A DNA stretch of 64,000 bases from Rhodococcus sp. BP22 (GCF_014281965.1 NZ_JACFTB010000004.1:186001-250000); one strand, 5' to 3'. Shown: positions 1 to 8,361, counted from the stretch's first letter. Translations and numbers: made by a program. The notes: a model not told the origin generated them from the letters alone.

Positions 1-51
1 GCAGATCTGTTCGGCGTCGTCGCCCCGGACGTGGCTGCAATCCCGGACTGA
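1..51 (+). CDS. 3' end of an unidentified protein
   Basis: An open frame enters from the left edge and ends at a TGA at 49-51, giving the C-terminal tail ADLFGVVAPDVAAIPD. Only 16 residues are visible, so no family can be assigned. It converges on the minus-strand hydrolase that ends at 69, leaving only 17 bases between the two stop codons. The reading frame could be chance, since nothing upstream can be seen; its compact spacing to the next stop codon is the main reason to report it. Confidence 0.4.
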   Translation, partial: ADLFGVVAPDVAAIPD

Positions 52-68
52 CGTTCAGCCGGTTCTGG

Positions 69-617
69 TCAAAACACGACGGATTCGGTGTCGATAGTTC
101 CTGCTTCTCGTCCCGGTGCGGTCTGGAAACTCCAGTACAGGTTGGTGTGCGAGACGACCTCTGCCGGGGCAGGTGCACCCCACTCGGTGAGGTCTTCCGT
201 CGTGTGCGCGTCGCTGACGAGAATGGTGTCGTAGCCGCGTGCAAGGGCGCCATGCAGGGTGCTTCGAATGCACTGGTCCGTTTGCGCGCCTGCCACGATC
301 AATCGTCCGACCGCCGCCTCGGCCAGAATGGACTCGAGCTCGGTGTCTTCGAACGCGTCGCCGTAGGTCTTGTGGACCAGCGGTTCCGACGCATGCCGCA
401 CGAGTTCGGGGACGTACTCCCATCCAGCACTGCCCCGGGGAAGCTGATCGGAGGAGTGTTGCACCCAGACGACCCGAACGTCCTGCGCGCGTGCCTTGTC
501 CACCAACCTGACGATATTGGCGATAATCGCCTCGGACCCGATCGAACTGGCCATGACATCGATCTGCACGTCGACGACGAGCAGTGCGGTATTGGGACGG
601 CCGGGCAGGGTGGTCAC
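69..617 (-). CDS. Isochorismatase-like cysteine hydrolase
   Basis: A 182-residue alpha/beta hydrolase of the isochorismatase superfamily, which hydrolyses amides, carbamates or isochorismate-type ethers in the cytoplasm. The expected catalytic triad is visible: Asp16 in LLVVDVQ, Lys83 in VHKTYGDAF and Cys116 in AQTDQCIRST. The cis-peptide-like GAQTDQC loop is also typical of the family. I chose the GTG at 617, which begins 15 bases after the stop of the upstream nitrate reductase fusion; the open frame continues further upstream but there it lies inside that gene. No strong ribosome binding site is seen, so it is probably translated in an operon with the upstream gene. The substrate is unknown; nicotinamidase is less likely because the usual metal-binding histidines are not evident. 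Confidence 0.82.
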   Translation of the reverse strand: MTTLPGRPNTALLVVDVQIDVMASSIGSEAIIANIVRLVDKARAQDVRVVWVQHSSDQLPRGSAGWEYVPELVRHASEPLVHKTYGDAFEDTELESILAEAAVGRLIVAGAQTDQCIRSTLHGALARGYDTILVSDAHTTEDLTEWGAPAPAEVVSHTNLYWSFQTAPGREAGTIDTESVVF

Positions 618-631
618 GGGATCGAGGATAG

Positions 632-3600
632 TCAGTACACGTCCCGCACGTAACGCTTTTCTGCCGCCAATGCTTTGACGTAGGCCTCCGCGCTGGCGGG
701 CGCGAGTCGACCATGTTGAGCAACAACGCCTTTCAGGGCATTGTCGACGTCTTTTGCCATTCGTGAAGCATCGCCGCATACGTAGAAGTGTGCACCGCGC
801 TGGAGCCACTCCCACAGCTGCGCACCATGTTCGCTCATTCGATCCTGCACGTAGACCTTCGCGCTCTGATCACGCGAGAAAGCCAGATCCAGCCGGGTCA
901 GCGACCCGTCGTCGAGCATCGTGGTCAGTTCCTCGCGATAGTAGAAGTCCGTGGAGGCATGCTGTTCGCCGAAGAACAACCAGTTCGGTCCGGTGTGTCC
1001 GCGTGCTCGGCGCTCGTGCAGGAATGCGCGGAACGGGGCGACGCCGGTGCCGGGCCCGACCATGATCATCGGCGCGGCCGGGTCCTCCGGTGGTTTGAAG
1101 TGCGCCGACTTCTGCACGAAAATGCTGACGTCTTCACCTTCGGCGTGATCGGCCAGATACGTCGAACAGACACCACGTCGAGGGACACCATGGATGTTGT
1201 AGCGCACCGTGGACACTGTCAGCTGTACTTCACGCGGATTCTCCTTAGGACTCGAAGAAATCGAATACAGCCGCGGCTGAAGCGGTTTGAGGACACCGAG
1301 CCATTCATCGATCCCCGCACGCACCGGAAGATGCGTGAGGACGTCGACCGCCTGACGGCCCCAGATCCAATCCTGCAGGTCCTTCTTGCTCTCCGGCATC
1401 AACAAGCGTTCCAGATCGTCGTCGTGCGTGCGGGAATGGACGAACTTCAACAGATCCGGGGAGATTTTCGCGATCTCCAACCGGTCGCGTAGGGCGTTGC
1501 GAAGCGGCATCGCATTGTGCCCGGCAATGTCTACGACGCTGTCGCCGTCGAGCTCGGTCAGTTCGAGCCACTCGTCCACCAGTGCGATGCTGTTGCGCGG
1601 CCACACACCGAGTGCATCGCCTGCCTCGTAGCTCAACGTGCCGTCGGGAAGGTGGAATCCGAATTGGCGGACATCCTTTCTCGACCCGGTCGCCGTCAGA
1701 ACAGTGTTGCGCACCAGAGCCGTTGCCAGCGGAGCTTTCTTGCCGTAGGTCGGGACCATCTCGACCGTGGTTCCAGCGGAGGCGACAGGTTGTGCTGGCG
1801 GCGGCGTGCCCAATTTGGACACCACGCGATCCAGCCACACCGACGCCGCTTCCTCGAATTCCGGCTCGCAATCGACGCGTCCCACCAGACGCTGCGCACC
1901 CAGTTCGGCGAATCGACTGTCGAGACGTCGACCGTTCCCGCAGAAATCTTCGTAGCTCGAATCACCCAGGGCGAGAACAGCGAATCTGTTTCCGGACAGA
2001 TCAGGAGCGGAGTCGCCGGACAGTCCGTCGAGGAAGGACGTGCCGTTGTCCGGGGCGTCACCGTCGCCCGTAGTGCTGCTGATCAGGAGCACATCGCGGT
2101 ATCGCACCAGCTCGGTTGGTGCGAAGTTCTCCATGACGTGCTCTTCGACGAGAAGACCCGTCGACCGGAGATGCTCGACGCAGCTGGACGCGAATTCTTC
2201 TGCCGTCCCCGTCTGGGAAGCCCACAGTACGAGTACCGGTGGTTCGCCATCGCTGGCCGATTCGAGGGGAACGGGTGTCTGCGGCGCCGCAGTCGTGGCG
2301 CTGCGTGAGAACAATCCGGCGAGCATGCCGCCGAGCCAGGCGTGAGTTTCTGCGGACAACGGCGTCGTCGTCGGCAGAATGGGAACTCCTGCGGCACTAC
2401 GGCCGGCGTCCGTCCGTAATCCGGCCAACAGGCCCGCCACATAACGCTGCTCGATCAGCGGAAGGGGCAGCGACGGCCCGGAAACTTCGCCCACGAGGTC
2501 GGCAAAGGAGTCGATCGGTGACATGGCGTCTCCTCCATGTTCTGGACCGGAATGTGACTGAGATTCCGCTGCAGGAACCTTGGTCAAAGTGACCGCACAG
2601 ATCTTGAATTCCGGCTGCTGTGAGTACGGATCGACCGCGTCGTTGGTCACCGCATTGATCGAAAGGTATTCACCGAACGAATCGTTCCAGTGGAACGGTG
2701 CGAAGCAGTCGCCGGGCCTGACCCGGTCGCTGACGAGCGCGGGCAGTACCGCTCGCCCGCGGCGCGACGCGACCTCGACCCGGTCACCTGACTCGCAGCC
2801 GAGGCGCTCGGCGTCGCGCGGATGGATCTCGACGAAAGGACCCGGGTTGAGCTTGTTGAGCTTCGCTACTTTCCCGGTCTTGGTCATCGTGTGCCACTGA
2901 TGTTGCAGGCGGCCGGTATTGAGAAGGAAGGGATAGTCGTCGTCGGGCATCTCAGCCGGTGACATCGAGGGTCGGGCGAAGAACTGGGCCCGACCGGATG
3001 GCGTGGGAAAGGACAGGCGCGGTGTACTGCCATCGTCGAGCATGCGCAGAGTGTGACTGACGCCGTCGTTGAGATATCTGATCGGGTGGCGGTCTTCGCC
3101 GTCGTCCGGCGGGCACGGCCACTGCAGCGGCGTCGTACGGAGTCGCTCGTAGGTGACACCGCGTAAGTCGTATCCGGTCTTGGGGTTGGAGAACTCCTTG
3201 ATCTCCTCGAATATCTCCTCCGCGCACGAATAGGTGAACGCCTCGGAGTAGCCGAGCTCGCACGCCATCAGCGCGATGATCTGCCAATCCGGTAGTGCTT
3301 GGCCGGGAGCGCCGACGGCCTTCTGGAACAGAGTGAGATTCCGTTCGGAATTGATCATGACGCCCTCGGACTCGGTCCACAGGGCCGCCGGAAGGATGAC
3401 GTCGGCATAGCCGTTGGTTTCCGTGTCGGCGAATGCGTCCTGGGTGATCACCAATTCGGCCCGCTCGAGACCGGCGATGACCGTCTTTCGATTAGCTACC
3501 GACGCAACAGGATTGGTACAGATGATCCAACATGCCTTGATTTCCCCGTCGGCCATCCGGGAGAACATGTCGATGGTGCCCGCACCGACATCGGTACGCA

Positions 3601-4765
3601 GCGTGCCTGGTGGGAGGTTCCACTTGTTCTCGACGAAGGCGCGATCCTCGTCGACCAACACTGTCCGCTGGCCGGGAAGCCCCGGTCCCATGTAACCCAT
3701 TTCACGGCCGCCCATGGCGTTCGGTTGGCCGGTGAGCGAGAACGGTCCGCTTCCACGCTTACAGATCGCACCGGTCGCCAAGTGCAAATTGACCAGGGCA
3801 TTGGTGTTCCACGTCCCGTGCGTCGACTGATTGAGTCCCATTGTCCAGCAGCTCATCCAGTTCTCGGCCTCGCCGATCCACCGTGCGACCGTGTACAGAT
3901 CGGCTTCCGGGATACCAGTCTTGGCACTCACGCGAGACGGTGTGTAGTCGGCAAGGAAGTCCTCCATGACGTCCCAGCCGTCGGTGAACTCGGCGATGAA
4001 CCGGTTGTCGGTCAGCCCCTCCGCGAGCAGGATGTGCAGCACTCCGTTGAGCAAATCCAAGTCCGTCCCCGGAGCGAGCTGGAGGTGAAGGTCGGCTTTG
4101 TCGGCAGTCGCGTTCCGCCGAGGGTCGACGACGATCAACTTCGCGCCGCGCTTGACGCGGTCCATCATCCGCAGAAACAGAATCGGGTGACAGTCGGCCA
4201 TATTCGCCCCGGTCACCAAAAAGACATCGGCATGATCGAAATCCTCGTACGACCCGGGCGGCCCGTCCGCACCAAGCGAGAGCTTGTATCCGGTGCCCGC
4301 GCTCGCCATGCAGAGGCGAGAGTTCGATTCGATCTGATTGGTTCCGATGAAACCCTTGGCCAACTTGTTGGACAGATACTGCGCCTCGATGGACATCTGC
4401 CCCGAGACATACAGGGCAAAAGCGTCGGGACCGTGCTCGTCGATCAGCGCGCGCAGCTTCCGAGCCGTTCGCTCGATCGTTTTTCTCGTGTCCGCCGGTT
4501 GCGGATCATCGCCGCGATTGGCCCGTACACGCGCGGCGTCGAGCCGTCCGGGCGCAGCGAGCATGTCCGACGTCGTCGAGCCCTTGGTGCATAGTCGACC
4601 GAAATTGGCAGGGTGGGACTTGTCGCCGACCGATGTGGTGACTATCGAGGGTAGATCCGGGCGTTGTTCGATCTGGAGTTTCATGCCGCAACCCACACCG
4701 CAGTACGCGCACACCGTCTTGACGGAATGCGCGAATACGGAGGTATCGATGGGCTTCGCTGACAT
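632..4765 (-). CDS. Nitrate reductase / sulfite-reductase-type flavoprotein fusion
   Basis: A single 1,377-residue polypeptide. The first ~715 residues are an assimilatory nitrate reductase of the molybdopterin family: an N-terminal [4Fe-4S] motif with Cys19, Cys22, Cys26 and Cys59, then the Mo-bis-MGD domains. From about residue 840 a flavodoxin domain (LWASQTGTAEEFAS) is followed by FAD- and NADPH-binding domains of the CysJ/P450-reductase type, including GPGTGVAPFRAF near 1238. The flavoprotein half would pass NADPH electrons directly to the nitrate site in the cytoplasm. The NCBI name bifunctional nitrate reductase/sulfite reductase flavoprotein subunit alpha fits. I chose ATG 4765; a GTG at 4795 is in frame. 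No nitrite reductase genes are in the window. The upstream region is shared with the divergent padR gene. Confidence 0.9.
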   Translation of the reverse strand: MSAKPIDTSVFAHSVKTVCAYCGVGCGMKLQIEQRPDLPSIVTTSVGDKSHPANFGRLCTKGSTTSDMLAAPGRLDAARVRANRGDDPQPADTRKTIERTARKLRALIDEHGPDAFALYVSGQMSIEAQYLSNKLAKGFIGTNQIESNSRLCMASAGTGYKLSLGADGPPGSYEDFDHADVFLVTGANMADCHPILFLRMMDRVKRGAKLIVVDPRRNATADKADLHLQLAPGTDLDLLNGVLHILLAEGLTDNRFIAEFTDGWDVMEDFLADYTPSRVSAKTGIPEADLYTVARWIGEAENWMSCWTMGLNQSTHGTWNTNALVNLHLATGAICKRGSGPFSLTGQPNAMGGREMGYMGPGLPGQRTVLVDEDRAFVENKWNLPPGTLRTDVGAGTIDMFSRMADGEIKACWIICTNPVASVANRKTVIAGLERAELVITQDAFADTETNGYADVILPAALWTESEGVMINSERNLTLFQKAVGAPGQALPDWQIIALMACELGYSEAFTYSCAEEIFEEIKEFSNPKTGYDLRGVTYERLRTTPLQWPCPPDDGEDRHPIRYLNDGVSHTLRMLDDGSTPRLSFPTPSGRAQFFARPSMSPAEMPDDDYPFLLNTGRLQHQWHTMTKTGKVAKLNKLNPGPFVEIHPRDAERLGCESGDRVEVASRRGRAVLPALVSDRVRPGDCFAPFHWNDSFGEYLSINAVTNDAVDPYSQQPEFKICAVTLTKVPAAESQSHSGPEHGGDAMSPIDSFADLVGEVSGPSLPLPLIEQRYVAGLLAGLRTDAGRSAAGVPILPTTTPLSAETHAWLGGMLAGLFSRSATTAAPQTPVPLESASDGEPPVLVLWASQTGTAEEFASSCVEHLRSTGLLVEEHVMENFAPTELVRYRDVLLISSTTGDGDAPDNGTSFLDGLSGDSAPDLSGNRFAVLALGDSSYEDFCGNGRRLDSRFAELGAQRLVGRVDCEPEFEEAASVWLDRVVSKLGTPPPAQPVASAGTTVEMVPTYGKKAPLATALVRNTVLTATGSRKDVRQFGFHLPDGTLSYEAGDALGVWPRNSIALVDEWLELTELDGDSVVDIAGHNAMPLRNALRDRLEIAKISPDLLKFVHSRTHDDDLERLLMPESKKDLQDWIWGRQAVDVLTHLPVRAGIDEWLGVLKPLQPRLYSISSSPKENPREVQLTVSTVRYNIHGVPRRGVCSTYLADHAEGEDVSIFVQKSAHFKPPEDPAAPMIMVGPGTGVAPFRAFLHERRARGHTGPNWLFFGEQHASTDFYYREELTTMLDDGSLTRLDLAFSRDQSAKVYVQDRMSEHGAQLWEWLQRGAHFYVCGDASRMAKDVDNALKGVVAQHGRLAPASAEAYVKALAAEKRYVRDVY

Positions 4766-4810
4766 GACTCCAACGATGCGCACCGGACGATTCACGTCGA
4801 TGACGCATCA

Positions 4811-4826
4811 GTTAGCCCGACGTGAC
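4811..4826 (-). promoter_or_regulatory. Weak candidate GlnR box upstream of nitrate reductase
   Basis: Read on the minus strand the sequence is GTCAC-N6-CTAAC. The actinobacterial GlnR consensus, as I recall it, is close to gTnAC-N6-GAAAC, so the first half matches and the second half differs at two positions. It lies about 45 bases upstream of the nitrate reductase ATG, a plausible position for an activator of an assimilatory nitrate reductase. The match is too short to exclude chance. Confidence 0.3.
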
Positions 4827-4879
4827 GTTGTCCTCACAGAGCATTTCCAGTGATGGTGAAGCGGATTTTGACACGAATA

Positions 4880-4899
4880 AGTACTCGTGCAAGAGTACT
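4880..4899. promoter_or_regulatory. Palindromic operator at the padR start
   Basis: AGTACTC and GAGTACT form a perfect 7-bp inverted repeat separated by 6 bases. The same bases also give a direct repeat of AGTACTCG. The site ends 3 bases before the GTG chosen for padR, so a bound repressor would block the start of a leaderless or nearly leaderless transcript. PadR proteins commonly autoregulate through such dyads in their own promoter, so this is inferred to be the PadR operator controlling padR and the coupled MFS gene. Confidence 0.7.
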
Positions 4900-4902
4900 C
4901 GC

Positions 4903-5502
4903 GTGTCTTCGATCCGATTGTTCATTCTCGGCTCGTTCGCGCAGCGAGGCGAGATGCATGGTCACCAACTTCGTCTCTTGGCCGAAGAAGAACATGTGCA
5001 GATGTGGACGGATATTTCGGTGGGAGGCCTCTACGGTGCGCTGAAGAGACTTCATGCCGAGGGTCTGATCGCGGATGTGCGGACCGAGCAGGACGGGAAC
5101 TTCCCGGCCCGGCAGGTGTATGCGATCACCGATCGTGGGCGCGAGCAGCTGCAAGCCTTGCAAAGCGAGGGCCTGTCCAATTTCGTGCTTCGCCCCGACC
5201 CGTTCGACTTGGCTCTGACCAGGCTCGACCCCGACCGGCTCGACCACTTACCCGAGGTGATTGCGGAACGGGTCCGACTGTTGAACGAACTCCTTCGGAC
5301 CACCGTCGATGAGAACGAACAAGCGCATCCGTATCTGACGTTGGCCGAAACCTACGCGCTCGAGCATCGCGAACATCGTCTGCGGGCAGAGATCGAATGG
5401 CACGAAGGGTTCGTTGCTGCATTACCGGGCATTCTCGCCGACGAACGACACAGAATTCACCCCCCACTTCCCACCTGTACACAGAACAGCGAGACAAGAT
5501 GA
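4903..5502 (+). CDS. PadR-family transcriptional regulator
   Basis: A 199-residue regulator. The N-terminal winged helix (residues ~3-75: IRLFILGSFAQRGEMHGHQL, then ISVGGLYGALKRLHAEGLI) is the PadR signature, and the C-terminal half is a helical dimerisation region of the Vir type. The GTG at 4903 places the conserved helix directly at the N-terminus as in other PadR proteins; an upstream in-frame start at 4822 would add a charged tail and would run through the palindrome at 4880-4899. The stop overlaps the ATG of the MFS transporter by four bases (ATGA), so the two are translationally coupled. This is the classic arrangement of a PadR repressor with the efflux pump it controls. The inducer is unknown. 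Confidence 0.88.
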   Translation: MSSIRLFILGSFAQRGEMHGHQLRLLAEEEHVQMWTDISVGGLYGALKRLHAEGLIADVRTEQDGNFPARQVYAITDRGREQLQALQSEGLSNFVLRPDPFDLALTRLDPDRLDHLPEVIAERVRLLNELLRTTVDENEQAHPYLTLAETYALEHREHRLRAEIEWHEGFVAALPGILADERHRIHPPLPTCTQNSETR

Positions 5503-6986
5503 CCGACAACAGCTCACGGGTATCGGCGCCTCCCGTCGAAGTGCCACGTCGCGCCTGGCAGGCACTGGTTGTACTGCTGCTCGGGATGTTCATGGCCTTG
5601 CTGGACACAACCATCGTCAACGTTGCGCTTCCGACGATCAGCACTAGCCTCAACGCCTCCGAGGCAACTCTTTCGTGGATCATCTCCGGATACGCCCTTG
5701 CTTTCGGGTTGGCGCTGATCCCTGCAGGAAAGATCGGCGACCGGATCGGCCACAAGTGGGTCTTCTTCACCGGATTGGCACTGTTCACCGTCGCCAGCTT
5801 TGCCTGCGGCCTCGCGCAGAACGATCTTCAATTGGTCATCGCGCGAATTGTGCAAGGACTCGCAGGCGGAATCTTCGTCCCCGCCGTGACGGCCTTCATT
5901 CAACTCCTCTTCCCAGGCCAGGTGCGTGGCAAAGCCTTCGCGATCATGGGTGCAGTCATCGGTGTCTCGACAGCATTGGGACCGATTGCAGGCGGTCTCA
6001 TCATCGAAGCCTTCGGGGACGAAAACGGTTGGCGTGGCGTGTTCTGGGTGAACTTGCCGATCGGAATCATCGGACTCGTTGCAGCCGCACTGCTGCTTCC
6101 CGGACGCCCGGAGAACCGAACGGTCGCGGCGAAGACCGGAATCGACTGGATCGGACTCGTCCTCATCACCGCAGGTCTGGTCGCACTGTTGGTCCCTCTC
6201 ATCGAAGGGCAGGACCAGGGTTGGCCGGTATGGACCTATGTCTCGATCGTGGCGGGTGTCGTTCTCATCGCAGTATTCGCCGTATGGGAAGTGTTCTACA
6301 CCAAGCGTCGTGACAACCCATTGGTGCCGCCGAAGCTGTTCGCTCACCCCGCTTTCACCGGCGGCACAATTCTTGCGCTCGTCTATTTCGCGTCGTTCAC
6401 CAGTATCTTCTTCACCATCTCGCTGCTGTGGCAGAGCGGGCTCGGAAACTCCGCACTGTCTTCCGGCATCGTGATGCTGCCGTTCGCAATCGGCAGCATC
6501 ATTGCCTCGTCCCAGAGCAACCGGCTCACACAGCGGCTCGGTCGGACGGTTCTGTTGATAGGCACCTCGTTCGTTGCGATCAGCCTGATCTGGATGTGGC
6601 TCATCCTGGCCACCACCGATGCCGCAGACCTCACCAACTGGAAATTGTTGCTGCCCATGCTGATCGGTGGTCTGGGCAACGGCGCATTCATCGCTCCGAA
6701 TGCTCAGTTCATCGTGGCAACCGTCGACCGCGCAGATGCAGGCGCAGCCAGCGGTGTCATCGCTACGATGCAGCGGATCGGCAGCGCGGTCGGTATCGCG
6801 GTCATCGGCAGCGTGCTGTTCGGTAATCTGACGATCACCGGACCCGATACGGTGGCCAGCGGATTCATGCACGGGGCGTCTATTGCGATGTCAGTCAGCG
6901 CGGCCTTCGGAGTCGTGGCACTGCTGCTGGTATTCGCACTGCCCAAACGCGTCGACGCCCCGAGGCCCATGGTGCCGAGCGAGTAG
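5499..6986 (+). CDS. DHA2-family MFS drug/metabolite exporter (14 TM)
   Basis: A 495-residue major facilitator of the EmrB/QacA (DHA2) type, expected to export amphipathic compounds with proton antiport. The first membrane helix carries LLDTTIVNVALP, the motif D1 typical of 14-TM drug:H+ antiporters, and GKIGDRIGHK is motif A between helices 2 and 3. About 14 hydrophobic segments can be counted. The ATG at 5499 overlaps the padR stop, indicating coupled expression under PadR control. A hairpin at 6994-7031 follows 7 bases after the stop. The substrate cannot be told from sequence; nothing supports a link to nitrate transport by the neighbouring reductase, because NarK-type motifs are absent. 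Confidence 0.88.
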   Translation: MTDNSSRVSAPPVEVPRRAWQALVVLLLGMFMALLDTTIVNVALPTISTSLNASEATLSWIISGYALAFGLALIPAGKIGDRIGHKWVFFTGLALFTVASFACGLAQNDLQLVIARIVQGLAGGIFVPAVTAFIQLLFPGQVRGKAFAIMGAVIGVSTALGPIAGGLIIEAFGDENGWRGVFWVNLPIGIIGLVAAALLLPGRPENRTVAAKTGIDWIGLVLITAGLVALLVPLIEGQDQGWPVWTYVSIVAGVVLIAVFAVWEVFYTKRRDNPLVPPKLFAHPAFTGGTILALVYFASFTSIFFTISLLWQSGLGNSALSSGIVMLPFAIGSIIASSQSNRLTQRLGRTVLLIGTSFVAISLIWMWLILATTDAADLTNWKLLLPMLIGGLGNGAFIAPNAQFIVATVDRADAGAASGVIATMQRIGSAVGIAVIGSVLFGNLTITGPDTVASGFMHGASIAMSVSAAFGVVALLLVFALPKRVDAPRPMVPSE

Positions 6987-6993
6987 TACGCCG

Positions 6994-7031
6994 GGGTTGT
7001 GTGCAGTCCGTTCTCTGGCTGCACACAACCC
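6994..7031. terminator. 13-bp hairpin after the MFS gene
   Basis: GGGTTGTGTGCAG and CTGCACACAACCC form a perfect 13-bp stem with a 12-base loop. It begins 7 bases after the MFS stop and ends 14 bases before the stop of the convergent GAF-ANTAR gene, so it can serve both as a terminator. No long T-run follows. The word GTTGTGTGCAGT recurs in a second inverted repeat at 29864-29923. Confidence 0.65.
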
Positions 7032-7045
7032 GAGCGGTCAGGCCC

Positions 7046-7786
7046 TCAGGGCTGCAGGCTCCGGGTGTGCAGGCTTTGGGTGTGCGACTCGATTACCGAT
7101 CGCGCCAGCGCTGCGATCTTGACGTTCATATCCTGAGAGGTCTTGCGCAGCATCTGGAAAGCCTGATCGTCGGTGACCTCGTGCATGACCATCAACAAGC
7201 CGATAGCCTTCCCGATCTCCCTGTTACTTTCTAGACCGAGACGCAGAGTGTCGGCCTGTTCGCCTTTGATGATGGCGGCAACTGTGACGGCCGCGAACGC
7301 TGCGACCACGATTGCACGGTCAGCCGTATCGCTGTCGAATCGGCCGGCGCTATCGCTGAACAGATTGAGTGCGCCTACCTTTTTGCTATCGAGCATCAAA
7401 CGAAAACCCATTGCGCCACGCACGGGCGTCCGCGCAAGGACACCACGGGCAAGGGCCGGCCACTTCCCGGGAGTGTTGAAGTCTGGTTCGATCTGGGCGG
7501 CTTCACTCGTGATCGCGTCGAGACAGGGTCCTTCGCCGGTAGCGCGCTCGATGTCGTCGACGACCCGTGCGATCTGATCCGACGCTGCAACCGTCACCGG
7601 CTTGCCCCGTCCGGTCAGCATCAGGCTGGCATGATCGCACCCGGGGATCAGCAGAGTCGCCGCCACACAGATGGCTGAGTAGACCTCGTCCGCTGCCCGA
7701 CCGCGATACACGATGTCCGCAAGTGCGGCGAAGACCGTAGCCGGGTCGGCCGAGGCCGATTTGTCGAGAATCGAGTCGTCGTTCAT
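7046..7786 (-). CDS. GAF and ANTAR domain regulator
   Basis: A 246-residue protein with an N-terminal GAF sensor domain (residues ~18-165) and a C-terminal ANTAR domain (residues ~178-233). The ANTAR part shows the expected REIGKAIGLLM, the A/L-rich second helix and the S-Q-D-x-N-x-K-I-A-A-L-A helix. ANTAR proteins bind dual-hairpin RNA motifs in target leaders and antiterminate transcription; the GAF domain would sense a small ligand or redox state. The ATG at 7786 follows a GGAGT at proper spacing. It stands alone, with no sensor kinase partner nearby. The RNA target is not identified here; the paired ANTAR hexaloop hairpins could not be found by eye. Confidence 0.85.
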   Translation of the reverse strand: MNDDSILDKSASADPATVFAALADIVYRGRAADEVYSAICVAATLLIPGCDHASLMLTGRGKPVTVAASDQIARVVDDIERATGEGPCLDAITSEAAQIEPDFNTPGKWPALARGVLARTPVRGAMGFRLMLDSKKVGALNLFSDSAGRFDSDTADRAIVVAAFAAVTVAAIIKGEQADTLRLGLESNREIGKAIGLLMVMHEVTDDQAFQMLRKTSQDMNVKIAALARSVIESHTQSLHTRSLQP

Positions 7787-7908
7787 CAAGACTCCGTTCG
7801 AAAAAAGGAATGCTCGAGGATGCTTTCCGTGCGCTGCCCGCTTCTCGAGGAGCCACATCCGACCTACGAGGATACCGACCGCATCGCTCCGATCCACCGT
7901 CAGGGCGC

Positions 7909-8361
7909 TCAGGCACACGGTGGAGCAGGCGCATCCTCCGCGAAAGGCTTGCCGGGAGGCTCGATGTAAGCGGCGTACAGAACGACCGGAACCGTCCCGG
8001 CATTGATGCCCTCGTGTACGTGGTTGCCCCCGACATCCTCGACCACAACATTGCCTGCTGGGGTCGACACCTCACTGCAATCCGTCAGGGTCCTGGTCAG
8101 GACACCAGACTCGACATACGCGTACACCGGGCCGTCGTGAAAATGCCATCCAGTAGAGCCACCGGGCGCGATCGTGATCTTGCGCGCAGTGAAGTCGGTT
8201 CCGGAAAGGTCGGCACTGCCGGGGATGAGCGGAAAAGATACGTGTGCCAGTGTCTCGGCCGTCACGCCCGACGGCGGAGTGGCATCGGCGAGCGCAGGAG
8301 ACAGTGTCGCAACAGCGATGCAGCAGAACCCGACAGTGGCCGAGCGGACGATCTTGGACAT
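7909..8361 (-). CDS. Secreted cupin-domain protein
   Basis: A 150-residue protein. The N-terminus is a signal peptide (MSKIVRSATVGFCCIAVATLSPALA, with a likely cleavage after ALA), so it is exported. The mature part is a single small cupin barrel: GGSTGWHFHDGPVYAYVESG matches cupin motif 1 with two His residues, and GGNHVHEGIN resembles motif 2, so a bound metal is likely. The ATG at 8361 follows AGAGG at good spacing; a TTG at 8364 is also in frame. It may be enzymatic or purely a binding protein; no substrate can be assigned. The neighbours do not form an obvious operon with it. Confidence 0.78.
   Translation of the reverse strand: MSKIVRSATVGFCCIAVATLSPALADATPPSGVTAETLAHVSFPLIPGSADLSGTDFTARKITIAPGGSTGWHFHDGPVYAYVESGVLTRTLTDCSEVSTPAGNVVVEDVGGNHVHEGINAGTVPVVLYAAYIEPPGKPFAEDAPAPPCA

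Noticed and set aside
638-815. Longer N-terminus for the isochorismatase-like protein
   Set aside because: The extra codons lie within the nitrate reductase gene in another frame and read as a Cys/Arg-rich stretch unlike the family.
5514-6872. A 452-codon minus-strand open frame opposite the MFS gene
   Set aside because: Its product is Asp/Gln/Cys-rich and unlike any family; the membrane protein on the other strand is certain.
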